This document shows positions 33,245 to 45,960 of a stretch of 64,000 nt of DNA, piece by piece (position 1 is the stretch's first letter; each line of letters begins with the position of its first letter). This DNA comes from Mikania micrantha. Lineage: Eukaryota; Streptophyta; Magnoliopsida; Asterales; Asteraceae. The translations under genes were made by a program, and so were the position numbers. The stretch lies in the NCBI GenBank assembly GCA_009363875.1, contig CM018685.1, positions 57,671,087-57,735,086 on the forward strand, written 5' to 3'. Under the pieces are notes generated by a model, which worked only from the letters and a program-made list of their open reading frames with translations, searched no databases and was not told the DNA's origin.

Positions 33245-36200
33245 ATGGCAGACAAAACTGCAACAGGTGCGATTGTCACTACGAAGGAAAGCGGTACAGC
33301 CTCACTGCAGTGTCCAATGTTGAATGTCAATAATTACAACATTTGGGCGATCAGATTGAAAGCGGTCTTCAAGGTTCACGGGATACTCGAGGCGCTCGAA
33401 CCTGGAATCGGCATGGCAGTTGACGCGAAGAACGATATGGCGGTCGCGTTGTTGTATCAAGCAATACCAGAGGAATTGATTCTACAAGTCGCGCAATATC
33501 AAACGGCAAAACAGATATGGGAGGCATTGAAGGTCAGATTTGTTGGTGCCGATCGGGTTAGAGAAGCAAGGTTGCAGACGCTGCAGTCTGAGTTGGAGGC
33601 CATGAAAATGAATGAGAATGAGGGGATAGATGACTTTGCAGGCAGGCTAAGTCATCTGGTGTCAAAGGCAAATGGCTTGGGATCCACAATTGATGATAGA
33701 ACGCTGGTAAGAAAACTTCTAGGCTCGGTCCCAGAAAGATTCTTGGCCATTGTGGCCTCGATAGAGCAATTTGCAGATTTGAATGTAATGTCATTTCAAG
33801 AGGCAATTGGGAGGCTAAAGGCATTCGAAGAGCGAACCAAGATGAAAGAAAAGCAGATCTCAACTAAGTCGGACCAATTGCTCCTGAGTTATGATGAATG
33901 GCAAGCCAAGAGGAGACCTGAGGCTGGCCAAGGAGCAGGTAGGGGAGCCGGGAGACAAGGGCCCAGAGGCAGAGGCAGGGGCAGAGGACCTGCGGGTAGA
34001 GGAAAGGCTCAAGACAAACCTTCCACAAGTTATCAGTCAAGAAAGACTAAAGACAAGACCAAGATCAAGTGTTTCAGGTGTGATGCAATGGGACACTATG
34101 CCTCTGAGTGCCCTACAAACCCAAAGAAAGAAGAATCAAATCTGGCAGATGCTAGGGAAGATGGGCCAGCCCTGCTAATGACTCTTGCTGTGTTTCTTAA
34201 TGAAGAAAGAGTCCTTCCGAAGAAATACTCAAGTGAGGAAAAAGGGGTGTGGTTTCTAGACAATGGGGCTAGCAACCACATGACTGGAAATAAAGAACAG
34301 TTTGCAAAACTAGATCGGAGTATAAGCGGGAAGGTGAGATTTGGAGATGGCTCCTATGTGAGCATTGAAGGCAAAGGAGACATTGTCCTCGAATGCAAGA
34401 ACAAGGACCAGAAAGTACTAACTGAGGTATATTACATTCCCACTTTGAGAAGTTATATAATAAGCCTCGGACAACTCACTGAGATTGGTTATGAAGTAAG
34501 GATGAAGAATGATCATCTGTGGGTTGTTGAAGCAAGTAGGGCCTTGCTGATGAAAGTACCAAGATCTCCAAACAGACTGTACAGAATTGAGCTCAAAGTG
34601 GCTGTACCAACCTGCCTACTGGCTCAGGTCGGGGTGAGCACAGCTTGGCTATGGCATGCTCGGCTGGGCCACCTTAACTTTGAGTCAATTCAGAAGCTGT
34701 CAAAGAAAGATATGGCTCAAGGGGTGCGTAAGATCACACATCCTTCTCAGGTGTGTGACTGTTGTATGGCTGGAAAGCACTCCAGAGCCCCCTTCCCAAA
34801 GGAGACACCATTTAAGGCCGAGCAGTTACTGGATCTGGTGTATGCTGATGTCTGCGGGCCCATAACACCAGAAACTAAAGGAGGAAACCAGTACCTGCTC
34901 ATGATTGTTGATGATCATAGCAGATACATGTGGGTGTACTTTATTCAAAGAAAGCCTGAAGTCTTCGATCGATTCAAGCAGTTTAAGGAAGAAGTGGAGT
35001 TGGAGCATGGAAGGAGAATAAAGGCCCTGAGGACAGACAATGGAGGTGAGTTCACCTCCAATGATTTCAAACTGTTATGCTCCAAAACTGGTATGTATCA
35101 CCAGTTGACTTCACCATACTCCCCACAGCAAAATGGGGTTGTGGAAAGGCGAAACAGATCTGTCATGAGTATGACAAGATGCCTTCTAAAGGCTATGAAT
35201 CTCCCTCAAGACCTGTGGGGAGAAGCAGCCAGGCATGCAGCCTATATACTGAACATGTCTCCCACTAAAGCAATGGAAGTTACTCCGTATGAAGCTGCTA
35301 AAGGCAGGAAACCAAGGCTAGACCATGTGAAAGTATTTGGGTGTGTTGGTTATGCAAAGATTCTTGGTGTTAATCTGAAGAAGTTAGATGATAGAAGCCA
35401 GAAGCTCGTGCACTTAGGCTGTCAACCAAAGACCAAGGCTTACAGAATGTTAGATCCAGAAACTGGAAGGATTCATGTTACAAGGGATGTCAAATTTGAT
35501 GAAACAAGACCATGGGAATGGGAAAAGGATGAAGAAGCCCAGGGTTCTGAATGGACTGAGTTTCTGGTCAACACAGAAACCAGGAATCAAAACCAGGTCT
35601 ACAGTGATCAAGCCTCAACCAGCTATGATTAGGTGAATGTAGGAGGACAAGATGATATGGATGTGGAGGACGAGCCAATGTGGAGCAGTCCAAAATCCAC
35701 AGTCAAAGGAAGAGGACCAATCTTGGGCAGGCTGCCTACAGATGTAGATGGACCAGGTGACCCTACTGTTGCTCCAAATGACAGGTATGATCACACACCT
35801 CTAAGGGGTTCAAGGAGCCTGAATGAAATTTATGACCAGGAACAGGAATCTCATTTGCTTCTGCTAGAAGGAGAGCCTGCTAGCTATAAGGAAGCAAAAG
35901 GAATAAAAGAATGGGAAGAGGCCATGGTCGCTGAAATCAAGTCCATTGAAAAGAACAAGACCTCGGAGCTCACTGAAAGGCCAGAGGGTATTGTCCCAAT
36001 TGGTTTGAAGTGGGTTTTTAAGGTCAAAAGAGATGCCACAGGAACTATCACGAAATACAAGGCCCGGTTGGTTGCTAAAGGGTATGTGCAGAGATATGGG
36101 GTTGATTTTGAAGAAGTATTTGCTCCGGTGGCTAGAATTGAAACAGTAAGGTTGATTTTGGCTGTGGCTGCTCACAAAGGCTGGTGGGTCCATCACATGG

Positions 36201-37413
36201 ACGTCAAATCAGCATTCTTGCACGGTGATCTTCAAGAGGTGGTATATGTGACTCAGCCTGAAGGATTTGTGAAAAAGGGAGCTGAACAGAAAGTGTACAA
36301 ACTGATAAAGGCTTTGTATGGGCTTAAACAGGCCCCTAGGGCTTGGAACTTAAAGCTGGATAGTGTGTTGAAGGAGCTGGGATTCAGAAAGTGCAAGTAT
36401 GAGCCTGCAGTATACAGGAAAGGAGTGAAAGAGGAAGTTCTACTCATAGGAGTTTATGTTGATGATTTGTTAATAACAGGGGTAAGTCCTGAGAAAATTA
36501 AAGAGATGAAGAGAAAGATGGAAGAAAGATTCGAAATGGTGGACTTGGGATTGTTGTCCTATTATTTGGGAATCCAAGTCACACAAAGTCAAGGGAAATT
36601 AAATTGCAGCAGACCAGCTATGCAAAGAAAATTCTGGAAGAAGCTGGTTTAAAGGAGTGCAATTCAACAAAGATTCCAATGGAACCAGGGCTGAGATTAT
36701 CCAAAAATGATGAAGGAGGAGATGCTGATCCTACTCAGTTCAGAAAATGGGTAGGATGTTTGAGGTACTTAACCCACACAAGACCAGATCTGAGTTTCTC
36801 TGTGGGATATATCAGCAGATATATGCAGGCACCTAAGGTGGTTCATGCTCAGGCTTTGAAGCAGATTCTGAGATATGTAAAGGGCACAACTCATTTGGGT
36901 TTGATCTATCAAAGAAAAGGAGATGACAAACTGCATGGATTCAGTGACAGTAGCTATTCCACTGATAGAGATGATGGCAGAAGTACTACTGGAATGGTAT
37001 TCTTCTATGGGAATAGGCCAATCACTTGGAATTCTCAGAAGCAATCTACTGTGGCATTATCATCTTGTGAAGCAGAGTTTATGGCCGCCTCCACTGCTGC
37101 GTGTCAAGCTATATGGCTGAGAAGATTGTTGGCAGAAATTACAGGAGGAAGTGAGCAGCAGGTGGAGATAAAGGTAGATAATAAATCTGCTATTGCACTT
37201 ATCAAGAATCCAGTTTTTCATGCTCGTAGCAAGCATATTGATACAAGGTATCACTTTATTCGCGAAAATGTTGAAAAGGAGCAGATCAGAATAGAGTTTG
37301 TGGAAGGTGAAAATCAGAAAGCTGATGTTTTGACTAAAGCACTTCCCAGGGTAAAATTTGAAGAAATGAAGGATAAGCTTGGTATGAAGGAGATTACAAG
37401 CTTAGGGGGGTGA
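33245..37413 (+). pseudogene. Copia gag-pol polyprotein, one stop and one frameshift
   Basis: ATG at 33245. Order of domains: gag (NVNNYNIWAIRLKAVFK), zinc knuckle CFRCDAMGHYASEC near residue 276, and protease active site DNGAS near residue 339. Next come GAG-pre-integrase (LWHARLGHLNFESI), integrase core with D near 535, D near 598 (TDNGGEF) and E near 634 (NGVVERRNR), reverse transcriptase with YVDDLL (about 36460), and Copia RNase H (DSSYSTDRDDGRSTTG). An in-frame TAG at 35630-35632 separates integrase from RT, and the same frame continues at once. A one-base frameshift near 36600, after the RT YLGIQV motif, moves the RNase H part to another frame, which ends at the TGA at 37411-37413. As read, a full polyprotein is not made. 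Either lesion could be a sequencing error, but the GH3 and GT47 genes nearby show none. Confidence 0.92.
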
Positions 37414-37415
37414 AA
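37401..37415 (+). other. Polypurine tract of the Copia element
   Basis: CTTAGGGGGGTGAAA lies directly before the 3' LTR and overlaps the pol stop codon. It primes plus-strand DNA synthesis in LTR elements. Confidence 0.75.
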
Positions 37416-37618
37416 TGTTAGCTTAGTTACTAATCTTGTAATTGATTTTGTTAGAAAGTTAGTTACAGTTTCAGTTTTCTGTTTTGGTTGTAATAATCAG
37501 CTATAAATAGCTGTTGGTTCTACATTTGTTTTAACAAGCAGACTAGAGTGAAATCAAAGGATCGATTTCCAAAATCTGTGTTCAATTTTTCTTTTCAATT
37601 TCTCGATACCGTTTATCA
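37416..37618 (+). repeat. 3' LTR of the Copia element
   Basis: 203 bp, same ends as the 5' LTR, with two substitutions; the target duplication GAATC follows immediately. Confidence 0.93.
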
Positions 37619-37849
37619 GAATCAAGCGTATTCAAAGGTTCGAAGAAAGGAAGTGTATTTGCGCTTAAGGAGGTAGGTGGTGTTTGTTTTTGATTCTTGA
37701 GATCCAGCCTAATTTATTTGAAGGTAATTATTCCATCTTCCTTTCTTATCTTGGAGTAGATTTGGCTTTCTTTCTTGTTTTGGCTCAAATTTTGAATGTG
37801 TTACTTTCGTATTTGCCGTTTTGGAGCAAGATTCTTTGTAATAATATTT

Positions 37850-39390
37850 CATTAATTATTATTATGATTTAGTAGTCAAGTTTATTGATTGTTTTTTCTT
37901 AATTGAGTCGCCAAGATCAGGAGGTGCTAGTTTGCCAACAATTGAGTTTAATTAATACAGGCTTTGGAGTTAAGCAATCCAGAAGCAGCAGGCTTGATCA
38001 AAAGAGTTAAAGCGACCTCTTCAATTGTGATAAGATCAAGAACTCAATCTCTCATTTTCTCCTTGAAAAAGAACCGTCATTCAATTGTGGGAAGATCAAG
38101 AATTTAATCTCTCATCTTTTGGGAAAAGAACTGATATTTATGGGTTCTTTTGGCACAAATATCGCAGGTAGCTGAGTACTCGCACTTCGAAAAACAAATG
38201 CACGAGGCTGATGTTTTTTAGTTGATGTTAGGCTTTGCGATTAAGGAGTTTAGTGCTTTCGGAGGGACTCGTTTTTTAATTTAAAAAACTTACATATGGT
38301 AGGAGACGAAGAACATGAATGGTTCAACTGTAGAATCAACATTTTGGTCACCGTTAATTCGTTAAAGAGAACAACACCTTGTGTCTTCAATGGTGTTGAC
38401 ATCCACAAATCACGATTTGGACCATTAGGAATTGAGGATGCATATATTTTCAATGTTCATAGGGTGTAGGAGATGAATGAATCAGGAACAAATTTGAATG
38501 CAAATAGGAGAATGCCAAGAAGAATAATGGTGTAATGGTTATCTTTTTCTAAGTTAAACTCAAGGAACATATATTTTAGATAGGGAATCTTCAATCTGCA
38601 AAGGAGATATAGGGCGTTTTTAAAAGCTGTCATTTGGGTGTGAATTGAATATAAGAGACGATACTTTAAATTCTAATAGGAGAGTTTAAAAATCTTAACA
38701 TGAAGGTTTAATGTGTCACTGACGATATTGATCTCGTAATCGTAAAAAAATAGGTTTTTCATATACAAAACGTCGAGAAATAATCCCAAGTTGTCCGAAC
38801 TTGCTTCTCAAGCTGCCTTGGCTATGTGATAGAAGAAAGAAAGTTTGTCAAAAAAATTTTTAACGGTTTGCCTAAACATTTTAATTATATGATGACATTT
38901 GTAGTACAAGTTGTAGATTTAAAGACCATTGTTTATAGTTGTGTTATGGGTTGCTTTAAAGCTTTTGAACAAAAAATCAAGGATTTGCAAATTCAGATGA
39001 AAAAGCAAAAGAAAAGTTGCATAGCTGTGGTTGTGAAAGTTCTAATTGGGAAAATTTTCAATGTGACGGTGTATAGGTCGGGTGAACAGATTCCACTAAA
39101 TAAAAGTCACATTAAATGTTACAAGTGCAATGAACTTAGACACATGTTAGAGTGTGCTAATTGGGAGAAAAAAAACGAAAAAAAAAGTTTAATCTAACCC
39201 AACAAAACTGATGATAATACTGGTATTATATTGAAGTATGGTGTTACAATATCAGAAGATGATTGTTAGACTAATGTTATAATTATTCAATAATTATGAT
39301 GGTTAAGTGGTAAAGTTATTTAATTGAGTCAACCAAGATCACGAGGTGTTAGTCAACCAACAATTTGAGTTTTATTATAATCTTTTTATT
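37850..39390 (+). repeat. Degenerate retroelement remnant flanked by imperfect direct repeats
   Basis: Segments at about 37850-37965 and 39270-39385 share the order TTAATTGAGTC(R)CCAAGATCA, GGTG(C/T)TAGT, CCAACAATTGAGTTT in the same orientation. They stand about 1.4 kb apart and bracket a gag-like relic. They could be eroded LTRs or another direct repeat. The flanking edges are approximate. Confidence 0.45.
38826..39197 (+). pseudogene. Copia-type gag relic
   Basis: 124 codons reading EERKFVKKIFNGLPKHFNYM ... SCVMGCFKAFEQK ... HIKCYKCNELRHMLECANWE. The helical segment and the CX2CX4HX3C knuckle (normal form CX2CX4HX4C, here one residue short) match a Copia gag. Protease, integrase and RT are not found around it. 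Probably an old internal fragment. Confidence 0.6.
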
Positions 39391-40282
39391 CATTTTTCTA
39401 AACTAATAAAGGAGTATATTTCAAAGACACTTGTCAAGATTTTATCATTTTAAAATTTTCATTTTCTCGCCTATTATTTGACCTAAAACTAATTTTTACA
39501 AGAATTTTTTTTATACCCAACAGACACCTTTATTTTATGTTTTTTAATAGATTAAATGCAAACCCTAATTCTTGTATCAAGTGGTTTTCACTTGTACGAT
39601 TTTTTTCTTCTAAAAGATTTAGATTGTTGACTTTGGCTCGTAAAAAGATTAAAGCAACTCTTGTTTCGTTAAAGCTAACTCTTTTAATTAAATTTTAGTA
39701 TTTAATTAAAATAACTATATTGATAAAAGTCACAATTTACAAGACCAAATATGGCATGCTAATTGTGACAAAAGAGTCAAAAAGTGATTCATTTGATTTG
39801 AGAGGATTTTCTTTATAGTTATTCTATGATAATTTATTTCTTAAAGATCCCAATGTGAGACAAACTAAAAGGTTAAAAAAAAAGTTTGGTTTATGGTTTT
39901 TTAAACTTTGTAAGTTGTGCTTAATGCTTTAAAAGTTGTAAAACTTTTAATTTTAAGAAATTTGGTCAAATGACTATTATATCCTTCTACAGTGTATTAT
40001 AATATAGTGTGTGAGTGTGTGTATATATATAGGAAATTGTACAATCATAACGTCTAAATGGTCAGAATTGACTAGATGATCAATTGATCATACATAAACA
40101 ATTCTACAAAAATAGAACACAATCTTGAGACAATTATTACACTTTCTTTGAATTTTAATTATTGTATCAAACCTTCACCTAATTAATTACTATCTATCTT
40201 TTTTTAACCTAATAATATTATCTTTATCAAGTAGAAAACTATAGCATAAAATCCATTAAGAAAGAAAATACTCTCATTTGCA
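39391..40282. other. Intergenic, upstream of the GH3 gene
   Basis: AT-rich DNA. GTGTATATATATAGG near 40020-40034 is a possible TATA element, though 250 bases from the ATG. No coding signal. Confidence 0.4.
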
Positions 40283-43200
40283 ATGTGGGTCAAGAACATG
40301 AATAAATTTTCAGTTTTCTTGATTATAGTAATAATAAGTTGCAGGGCTTCCATGACTGAAGCAAAGTACTTAAAATACAAAGATCCAAAACAACCAATCG
40401 CCCAACGGATTAAAGATCTTATGAGCCAGATGACATTAGAGGAAAAGATTGGCCAAATGACCCAAATTGATAGATCAGTTGCATCAAATGAGATCATCAA
40501 GAAGTACATGATTGGTACATGATCAATCTAACTCTCAAATCATTGTCTTTTTATGGTGTTTGAATCTTTTTTAAAGTTTGTGTTTTTGAAGGGAGTGTTT
40601 TAAGTGGAGGAGGAAGTGTTCCAGCCAAACAAGCATCCCCGTTTACATGGATCGAAATGGTGAACGATTTCCAAAAGGGCGCGTTATCAACCCGATTGGG
40701 GATACCGTTGATTTATGGGATTGATGCTATCCATGGTCATAATAGTGTTTATAAAGCTACAATCTTTCCTCATAATGTTGGTCTTGGAGTCACCAGGTAA
40801 GTTCTAATAGCAAATCTAGCTCAATGTACAACTTGCATTGCTTATTGTACAAGTTTCATTATAGGGTCAAGTCTATCACACTAAGGCACAACAATAACCC
40901 ATCATAGGGTGTTGTAGTTTTTACTTTAACTATTTGGGTATCATATGAATTCAATTCAAAAACCAAATTTGCAATTTTGTTCCAATGCCAAACAGATTCC
41001 AAAATTTTGACAGCTAAGTTTGACTTATAATATATTTATTTATTTCTCTTAAGTCCAATTCAAATAATAAAAAGACCACCCCTAGTTTCATGTTTACTAA
41101 ACCTTCAAGAATATAAACGAACGAATAAAAAAATGTTCATATTTGTTCATTTAATTGCATAAAGATAAAATCTTATTTATGTTGTTTGTTCATTTCACGA
41201 ACATAAGCAAACTTTCCACCAAAAGGTTTGCTGAAAAGTCGATTCGTTTATAGCCGTGCGTAGATTTAATTGAGTTATATACTTATACACGAAATCTAAA
41301 CAGAGATCCTGTTCTGGTTAAGAAGATTGGAGCTGCAACTGCACTTGAAGTTAGAGCCACAGGCATACAATACGCCTTTACACCTTGTATTGCAGTAAGT
41401 AAAAAACACAGCATAGTTTTATTACTGTTACAGAAAAGATGCAATCTTTTTGTATAATTCTGTTTATTCCGAAACAGGTATGTCGAGATCCAAGATGGGG
41501 CCGTTGCTACGAGAGTTATAGTGAAGATCCCAAAATTGTTAAACTAATGACTGAGATTATACCAGGTTTACAAGGAGATATCCCTACTGGTTCAAGAAAG
41601 GGTGTTCCATTTGTTGGTGGACAGTAAGTTAACTAACTGATCTCTGATCTTTTTAGTCAAATTGTCAACCCAATATGTCTATTTGACAAATCTTGAATCT
41701 TTAGTATGATCCATAACTTTTTAGTCAAATTGTCAACCCAATATGTCTATTTGACAAATCTTGAATCTTTTAGTATGATCCATAACTTTTTAGTCAAATT
41801 GTCAACCCAATATTAGACATTTGACAAATCTTGAATCTTTAGTATGACCCATAACTTTTTAGTCAAATTGTCAACCCAATATGTCTATTTGACAAATCTT
41901 GAATCTTTACTATGACTATAACTTTTTAGTCAAATTGTCTACCCAATATGTCTATTTGACAAATCTTGAATCATTAGTATGACCCCTAACTTTTTAGTCA
42001 AATTGTCAACCCAATATTAGACATTTGACAAATCTTGAATCTTTAGTATGACCCATAACTTTTTAGTCAAATTGTCAACCCAATATTAGACATTTGACAA
42101 ATCTTGAATCTTTAGTATGACCCGTAACTTTTTAGTCAAATTGTCAACCCAATATGTCTATTTGACAAATCTTGAATCTTTACTATGACTATAACTGTAC
42201 CTGGTACATCAACACATCAGATCTTTATTCAGGCATAATCTGTGTTGATTTCACTTTTGAACAGAGATAAGGTAGCAGCATGTGCTAAGCATTATTTGGG
42301 AGATGGGGGAACCCACCTGGGCGCAAATGAGGGCGACACGATCACAGATACCAAAGAGTTATTCGACATACACATGGCAGCATACTATGATGCTGTTGTC
42401 AAAGGAGTTGCTACAGTTATGGCCTCATATTCCAGCTGGAACGGGGTTAAAATGCACTCCAGCCGTCTACTTGTCACTGATTTCCTGAAAAACAGGCTCA
42501 AATTCAAGGTAAAAATATGCTTCTTTAATTGCATAGATTTTCTTACACATAACAAGCAACTCATGTAGGTTTTTATTGAATTTGAGTTCAGGGTTTTGTT
42601 ATATCAGACTGGCAAGGAATTGACAAGATCACTACTCCTGAACATGCTAACTATACGTATTCGATTATATCTGGGATGAATGCTGGCATTGATATGGTTT
42701 GTTGCTTTCTCTCGTTTTTTATTTTTTACAAACCACAAGAACCTAACATGTTGGTTTTATGCAGTTCATGATTCCACACAATTACACTGAGTTCATTGAC
42801 GGTCTAACTTACCTAGTCAAGAACAAGTTCATATCCATGACTCGTGTAAATGATGCAGTTAAGAGGATTTTAAGGGTCAAGTTCACCATGGGTTTGTTTG
42901 AAAACCCGTTGGCTGATTACAGCATGGCTAAGTACCTAGGAAGCAAGGTAAGCTAACTCTAATTGACGTATATGAAATCTTTATTTGATTATTCATCATC
43001 ATCGTACTCAGTATATCCCATCATTAGCAAAGCTAAGGTAGGGTTTGAGGAGGGTAAGATATAGACAGCCTTACCTCTATCCCGTAGGAATAGAGAGGTT
43101 GCTTCCAATGAGACCCTCGGCTCATGATGCCTGGTTACCCAATTAACCCAACGCTTTTAACGTTATTTTTACAAAAATTAAGTAAAATAACGTAAAAATT

Positions 43201-45829
43201 AGTGCAATTTTACTTTTGCCCCTTGATGGTCGACACATATATACATTATATGAGCGCACTGCACACGGAGGCTTATGAAATCTTTATTTGATTCATGAAC
43301 TCAAAATGTGAACAGGAGCACAGAGATCTGGCCAGAGAAGCTGTGAGAAAAACACTTGTTTTATTGAAGAAGGGTAAATTTCCAGAAAAGCCATTGTTAC
43401 CGCTTCCGAAAAAAGCCTCGAAGATACTAGTTGCAGGGTCTCATGCTGATAATCTTGGTTATCAATGTGGTGGATGGACAATCGAGTGGCAAGGACTTTC
43501 AGGAGATATAACTGATGGTATAATCAGGATCAAGAAACATTCATGTCACGAGTCTTTCTTTTTTTATTTATTTTTATTTAAAACATTTTAAACAAAAACT
43601 CTAAGCTTTCTGTCATCTTCAACTAAACATCTTTTTTAAATTTTGGGCTATACCCTTTGATCTCTTTACAATCTGGAGCTAAACCCTTGATCTTTTAACG
43701 CCTTGAACTAAAATATTTTATATTTTTTAAACACTTCAAATAAATTCTTTATTCTTTCTAAAATCATGTAGTAAACACATTTTCAAAACATACAAATTTC
43801 CAATTTCAAATCAAAATCAAAGATTTCATAAAAATCCATTTGAGTTCAGTGTTTACTTACACATTCAAAGTTTCATGATCACTCTAAATCTATATGAAGT
43901 TAAGAACTAATCATTAGTTCATCCTATCATGCATGAACACTATGCCCACCAAGAAAACCCATTTTATCTAGTTACAATCCAATACAAATGGTTATGATTT
44001 CAGTTAGTTTACTTGATTCTAAGCAACCTAATGGCATAGAACTAGTAATCACTAACAAATTTCGGGTTTTTATCCTAACCTAAATAACCCAAATCACACC
44101 CATGAAGACCCACGAAATTTACTATCAAAATTTTTCAAATTGCTTACCAATATGTAGTATAATGCAAGGAGAGTTGAAATTTAAACATGCATTAAAGATC
44201 TACGCAGCCATGGATGTTGATTTTGAGCAAAATCACCAATTTCTTGGGTTTTCTTCTTGTGACCGTTTGTTTGCCAGAGAACAAACAAACAAACAAGTTA
44301 CTCGGAATATTCCGACATTTCAGTATCATCAGGGGAAAGAATAGATACAAAAGAGTACACGGCTCAAATTTATCATTTGAAATTGATCATTCCAACACTT
44401 TTAACGTTATTTTCACAAAATAAGGAAAATAACGTTAAAATTAGTGGAATTTAAAGGGTCACACATATATACATTATATGTGTGACCACAAAAGAGTCGC
44501 GCTTGTGTGCCAGAGAAAGAAGTGGAAAAAGATGATTTTGACCCAGTCAAAATTCTCTTTTATTTAGTTAACTCAATTGATAGTTTACCTACCTTCACTT
44601 TTAGTTATCGTTAACCAATATTTCTTGTTTATTAGGACTTATAATTTAACAAAATTAACTTATATTCAACATATTTAAACTTAAAATTACATAAGTTCAA
44701 TTAATTAATTATTTAATCGAAATCAGGTCGTAACATAATCTTTATACAAGATCTTGTAGTAAATCATAACATTTATAAAAAAATCTTGTAGTAAATCGTG
44801 TGATCTATTCAAAATCTTGAAACCCTTTAATAAATTTCAAAGTCTTGAACAAAACCCTTTGTTTCTTTTCAAATCTTTCCTTTGATCTATTTGCAATAAT
44901 GAATTAATCCCTTGAATTTTCTTTCTGACGTTGAAACAAACTCTCTTGATTTTTTTTTGAACGGCCAAGTAATCAACTGTCGGGTACTTCGTACGCGGCT
45001 CACAATGGCTAAAGGATGCCCAAGCTGGCCACTAGTCCAGACAGACGGAGCCCCTAGCCCACCGCCACCAATTCCCGGGGAAAACCCGACCCAAGTACCC
45101 CCCAAAGGCACGACGGTGGAAGGCCGGTAAAACCGGGTGAGATTAAGAATCGAATCCATGATCTGGGTCTCCTATCTCTTCCCCATACCTCCATCTTACC
45201 ACTAGGACAATACATAATTGGTTAAACAAACTCTTGATATTTCAAAAGATCTTGATCAAACCCTTCGATATTCTTCAAAATCTTGAACTACTCGTAATAT
45301 ATATATTTTTTAATACTGAAATAAACCCTTTGATCTTGCAGGCACCACCATCTTATCAGCTGTTAAAAAAACCGTTGACCCCAAAACTCAAGTCATCTAC
45401 AATGAAAACCCTAGTGAGAATTTCGTCAAGTCTTACAACTTCGACTATGCGATAGTCGTTGTGGGAGAGCTTCCTTATGCTGAGACATCTGGAGACAACA
45501 TGAACCTAACAATCCCAGAGCCTGGACCAAGCACCATCAAGAATGTATGTGGTTCAGTCAAATGTGTGGTGGTCTTGATCAGTGGTCGACCCATGGTCTT
45601 GAAACCATATCTTAACACCATAGACGCTCTTGTGGCTGCTTGGCTACCAGGAACAGAAGGTCAAGGTGTCACAGATGTATTGTTTGGTGACTATGGTTTT
45701 ACAGGCAAGCTTGCACATACTTGGTTCAAGTCTGTAGATCAGCTCCCAATGAACGTTGGGGACGAGCATTATGACCCATTGTACCCTTTTGGGTTCGGGC
45801 TCACTACTCAGCCTAGGAATAATTTGTAA
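40283..45829 (+). CDS. GH3 exo-beta-glucanase / beta-glucosidase, secreted
   Basis: Nine exons: 40283-40514, 40592-40796, 41304-41394, 41478-41623, 42265-42508, 42592-42696, 42765-42947, 43316-43517 and 45342-45829. All junctions are GT-AG and in phase, giving 631 residues, the usual length of plant ExoI-type enzymes. A signal peptide is visible (NKFSVFLIIVIISCRASMTEA); an internal ATG at 40298 could also start it. GH3 N-domain motifs: YGIDAIHGHN, DPRWGRCYESYSEDP, ACAKHYLGDGGT. The nucleophile is Asp312 in VISDWQGID. The C-domain supplies the acid/base Glu517 in GELPYAETSGD. These enzymes release glucose from beta-glucans and oligosaccharides in the apoplast during wall remodelling; exact substrate is inferred from family. 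No lesion found. Intron 4 holds a minisatellite, intron 8 (1.8 kb) holds repeats. Confidence 0.94.
41651..42197 (+). repeat. Minisatellite, about 8 copies of a 67-69 bp unit, in GH3 intron 4
   Basis: Units start CTTTTTAGTCAAATTGTC at about 41651, 41718, 41786, 41853, 41921, 41989, 42057 and 42126. Two variants alternate: CAATATGTCTATTTGAC and CAATATTAGACATTTGAC. Small differences (CCATAA, CTATAA, CCCTAA, CCGTAA) tell copies apart. The array fills most of the 641-bp intron. Confidence 0.92.
43000..43260 (-). mobile_element. SINE-like interspersed repeat in GH3 intron 7
   Basis: Read on the minus strand it has GTTAAAAGCGTTGGG, CATGAGCCGAGGGTCTC, CCTACGGGATAGAGG and TAAGGCTGTC. These are the blocks shared with 2385-2560, 3165-3345 and 32705-32825. 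The pattern fits a common plant SINE-like family; termini are not resolved. Confidence 0.5.
44946..45205. repeat. GC-richer dispersed repeat in GH3 intron 8
   Basis: A T-run, then TTGAACGGCCAAGTAATC, through a GC-rich middle (CCACCGCCACCAATTCCCGG) to CTTACCACTAGGACAAT. The composition contrasts with the AT-rich intron and looks like a retroposon fragment in reverse orientation (poly-A complement at its left). The frames across it are not supported as a gene. About 43590-44900 of the same intron shows only repeated 'CTTTGATCTTT/AAACCCTTTGAT' fragments. Confidence 0.45.
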
Positions 45830-45960
45830 TGCTGATGAATTTTTTGAATTGCATGAGAATTTTGATTTGTTTTTGTGGGAGTTTGAATATTTTAATTAGT
45901 GTTTTATATATCGGAAAAATGAATATGTAGCTGTTAAACACATAACTTAGGTTTGAAACC

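Larger units (their letters stand above)
32878..37618 (+). mobile_element. Ty1/Copia LTR retrotransposon, complete structure, 4741 bp
   Basis: Two 203-bp LTRs (32878-33080 and 37416-37618) start TGTTAGC and end TTATCA. Perfect 5-bp target duplications GAATC lie at 32873-32877 and 37619-37623. A primer-binding site and polypurine tract are in place. The gene order gag-protease-integrase-RT-RNase H identifies Copia. I count two LTR differences (G/A in AAAGTTGGTTAC/AAAGTTAGTTAC; G/A in TTCTGCATT/TTCTACATT), about 1 percent, so insertion was recent. Coding is interrupted by one stop and one frameshift. Confidence 0.95.

Noticed and set aside
40298..40300. Alternative start of the GH3 protein at the second ATG
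   Set aside because: Possible, but the first ATG at 40283 is in frame and adds only five residues before a normal signal peptide; no evidence favours the second.
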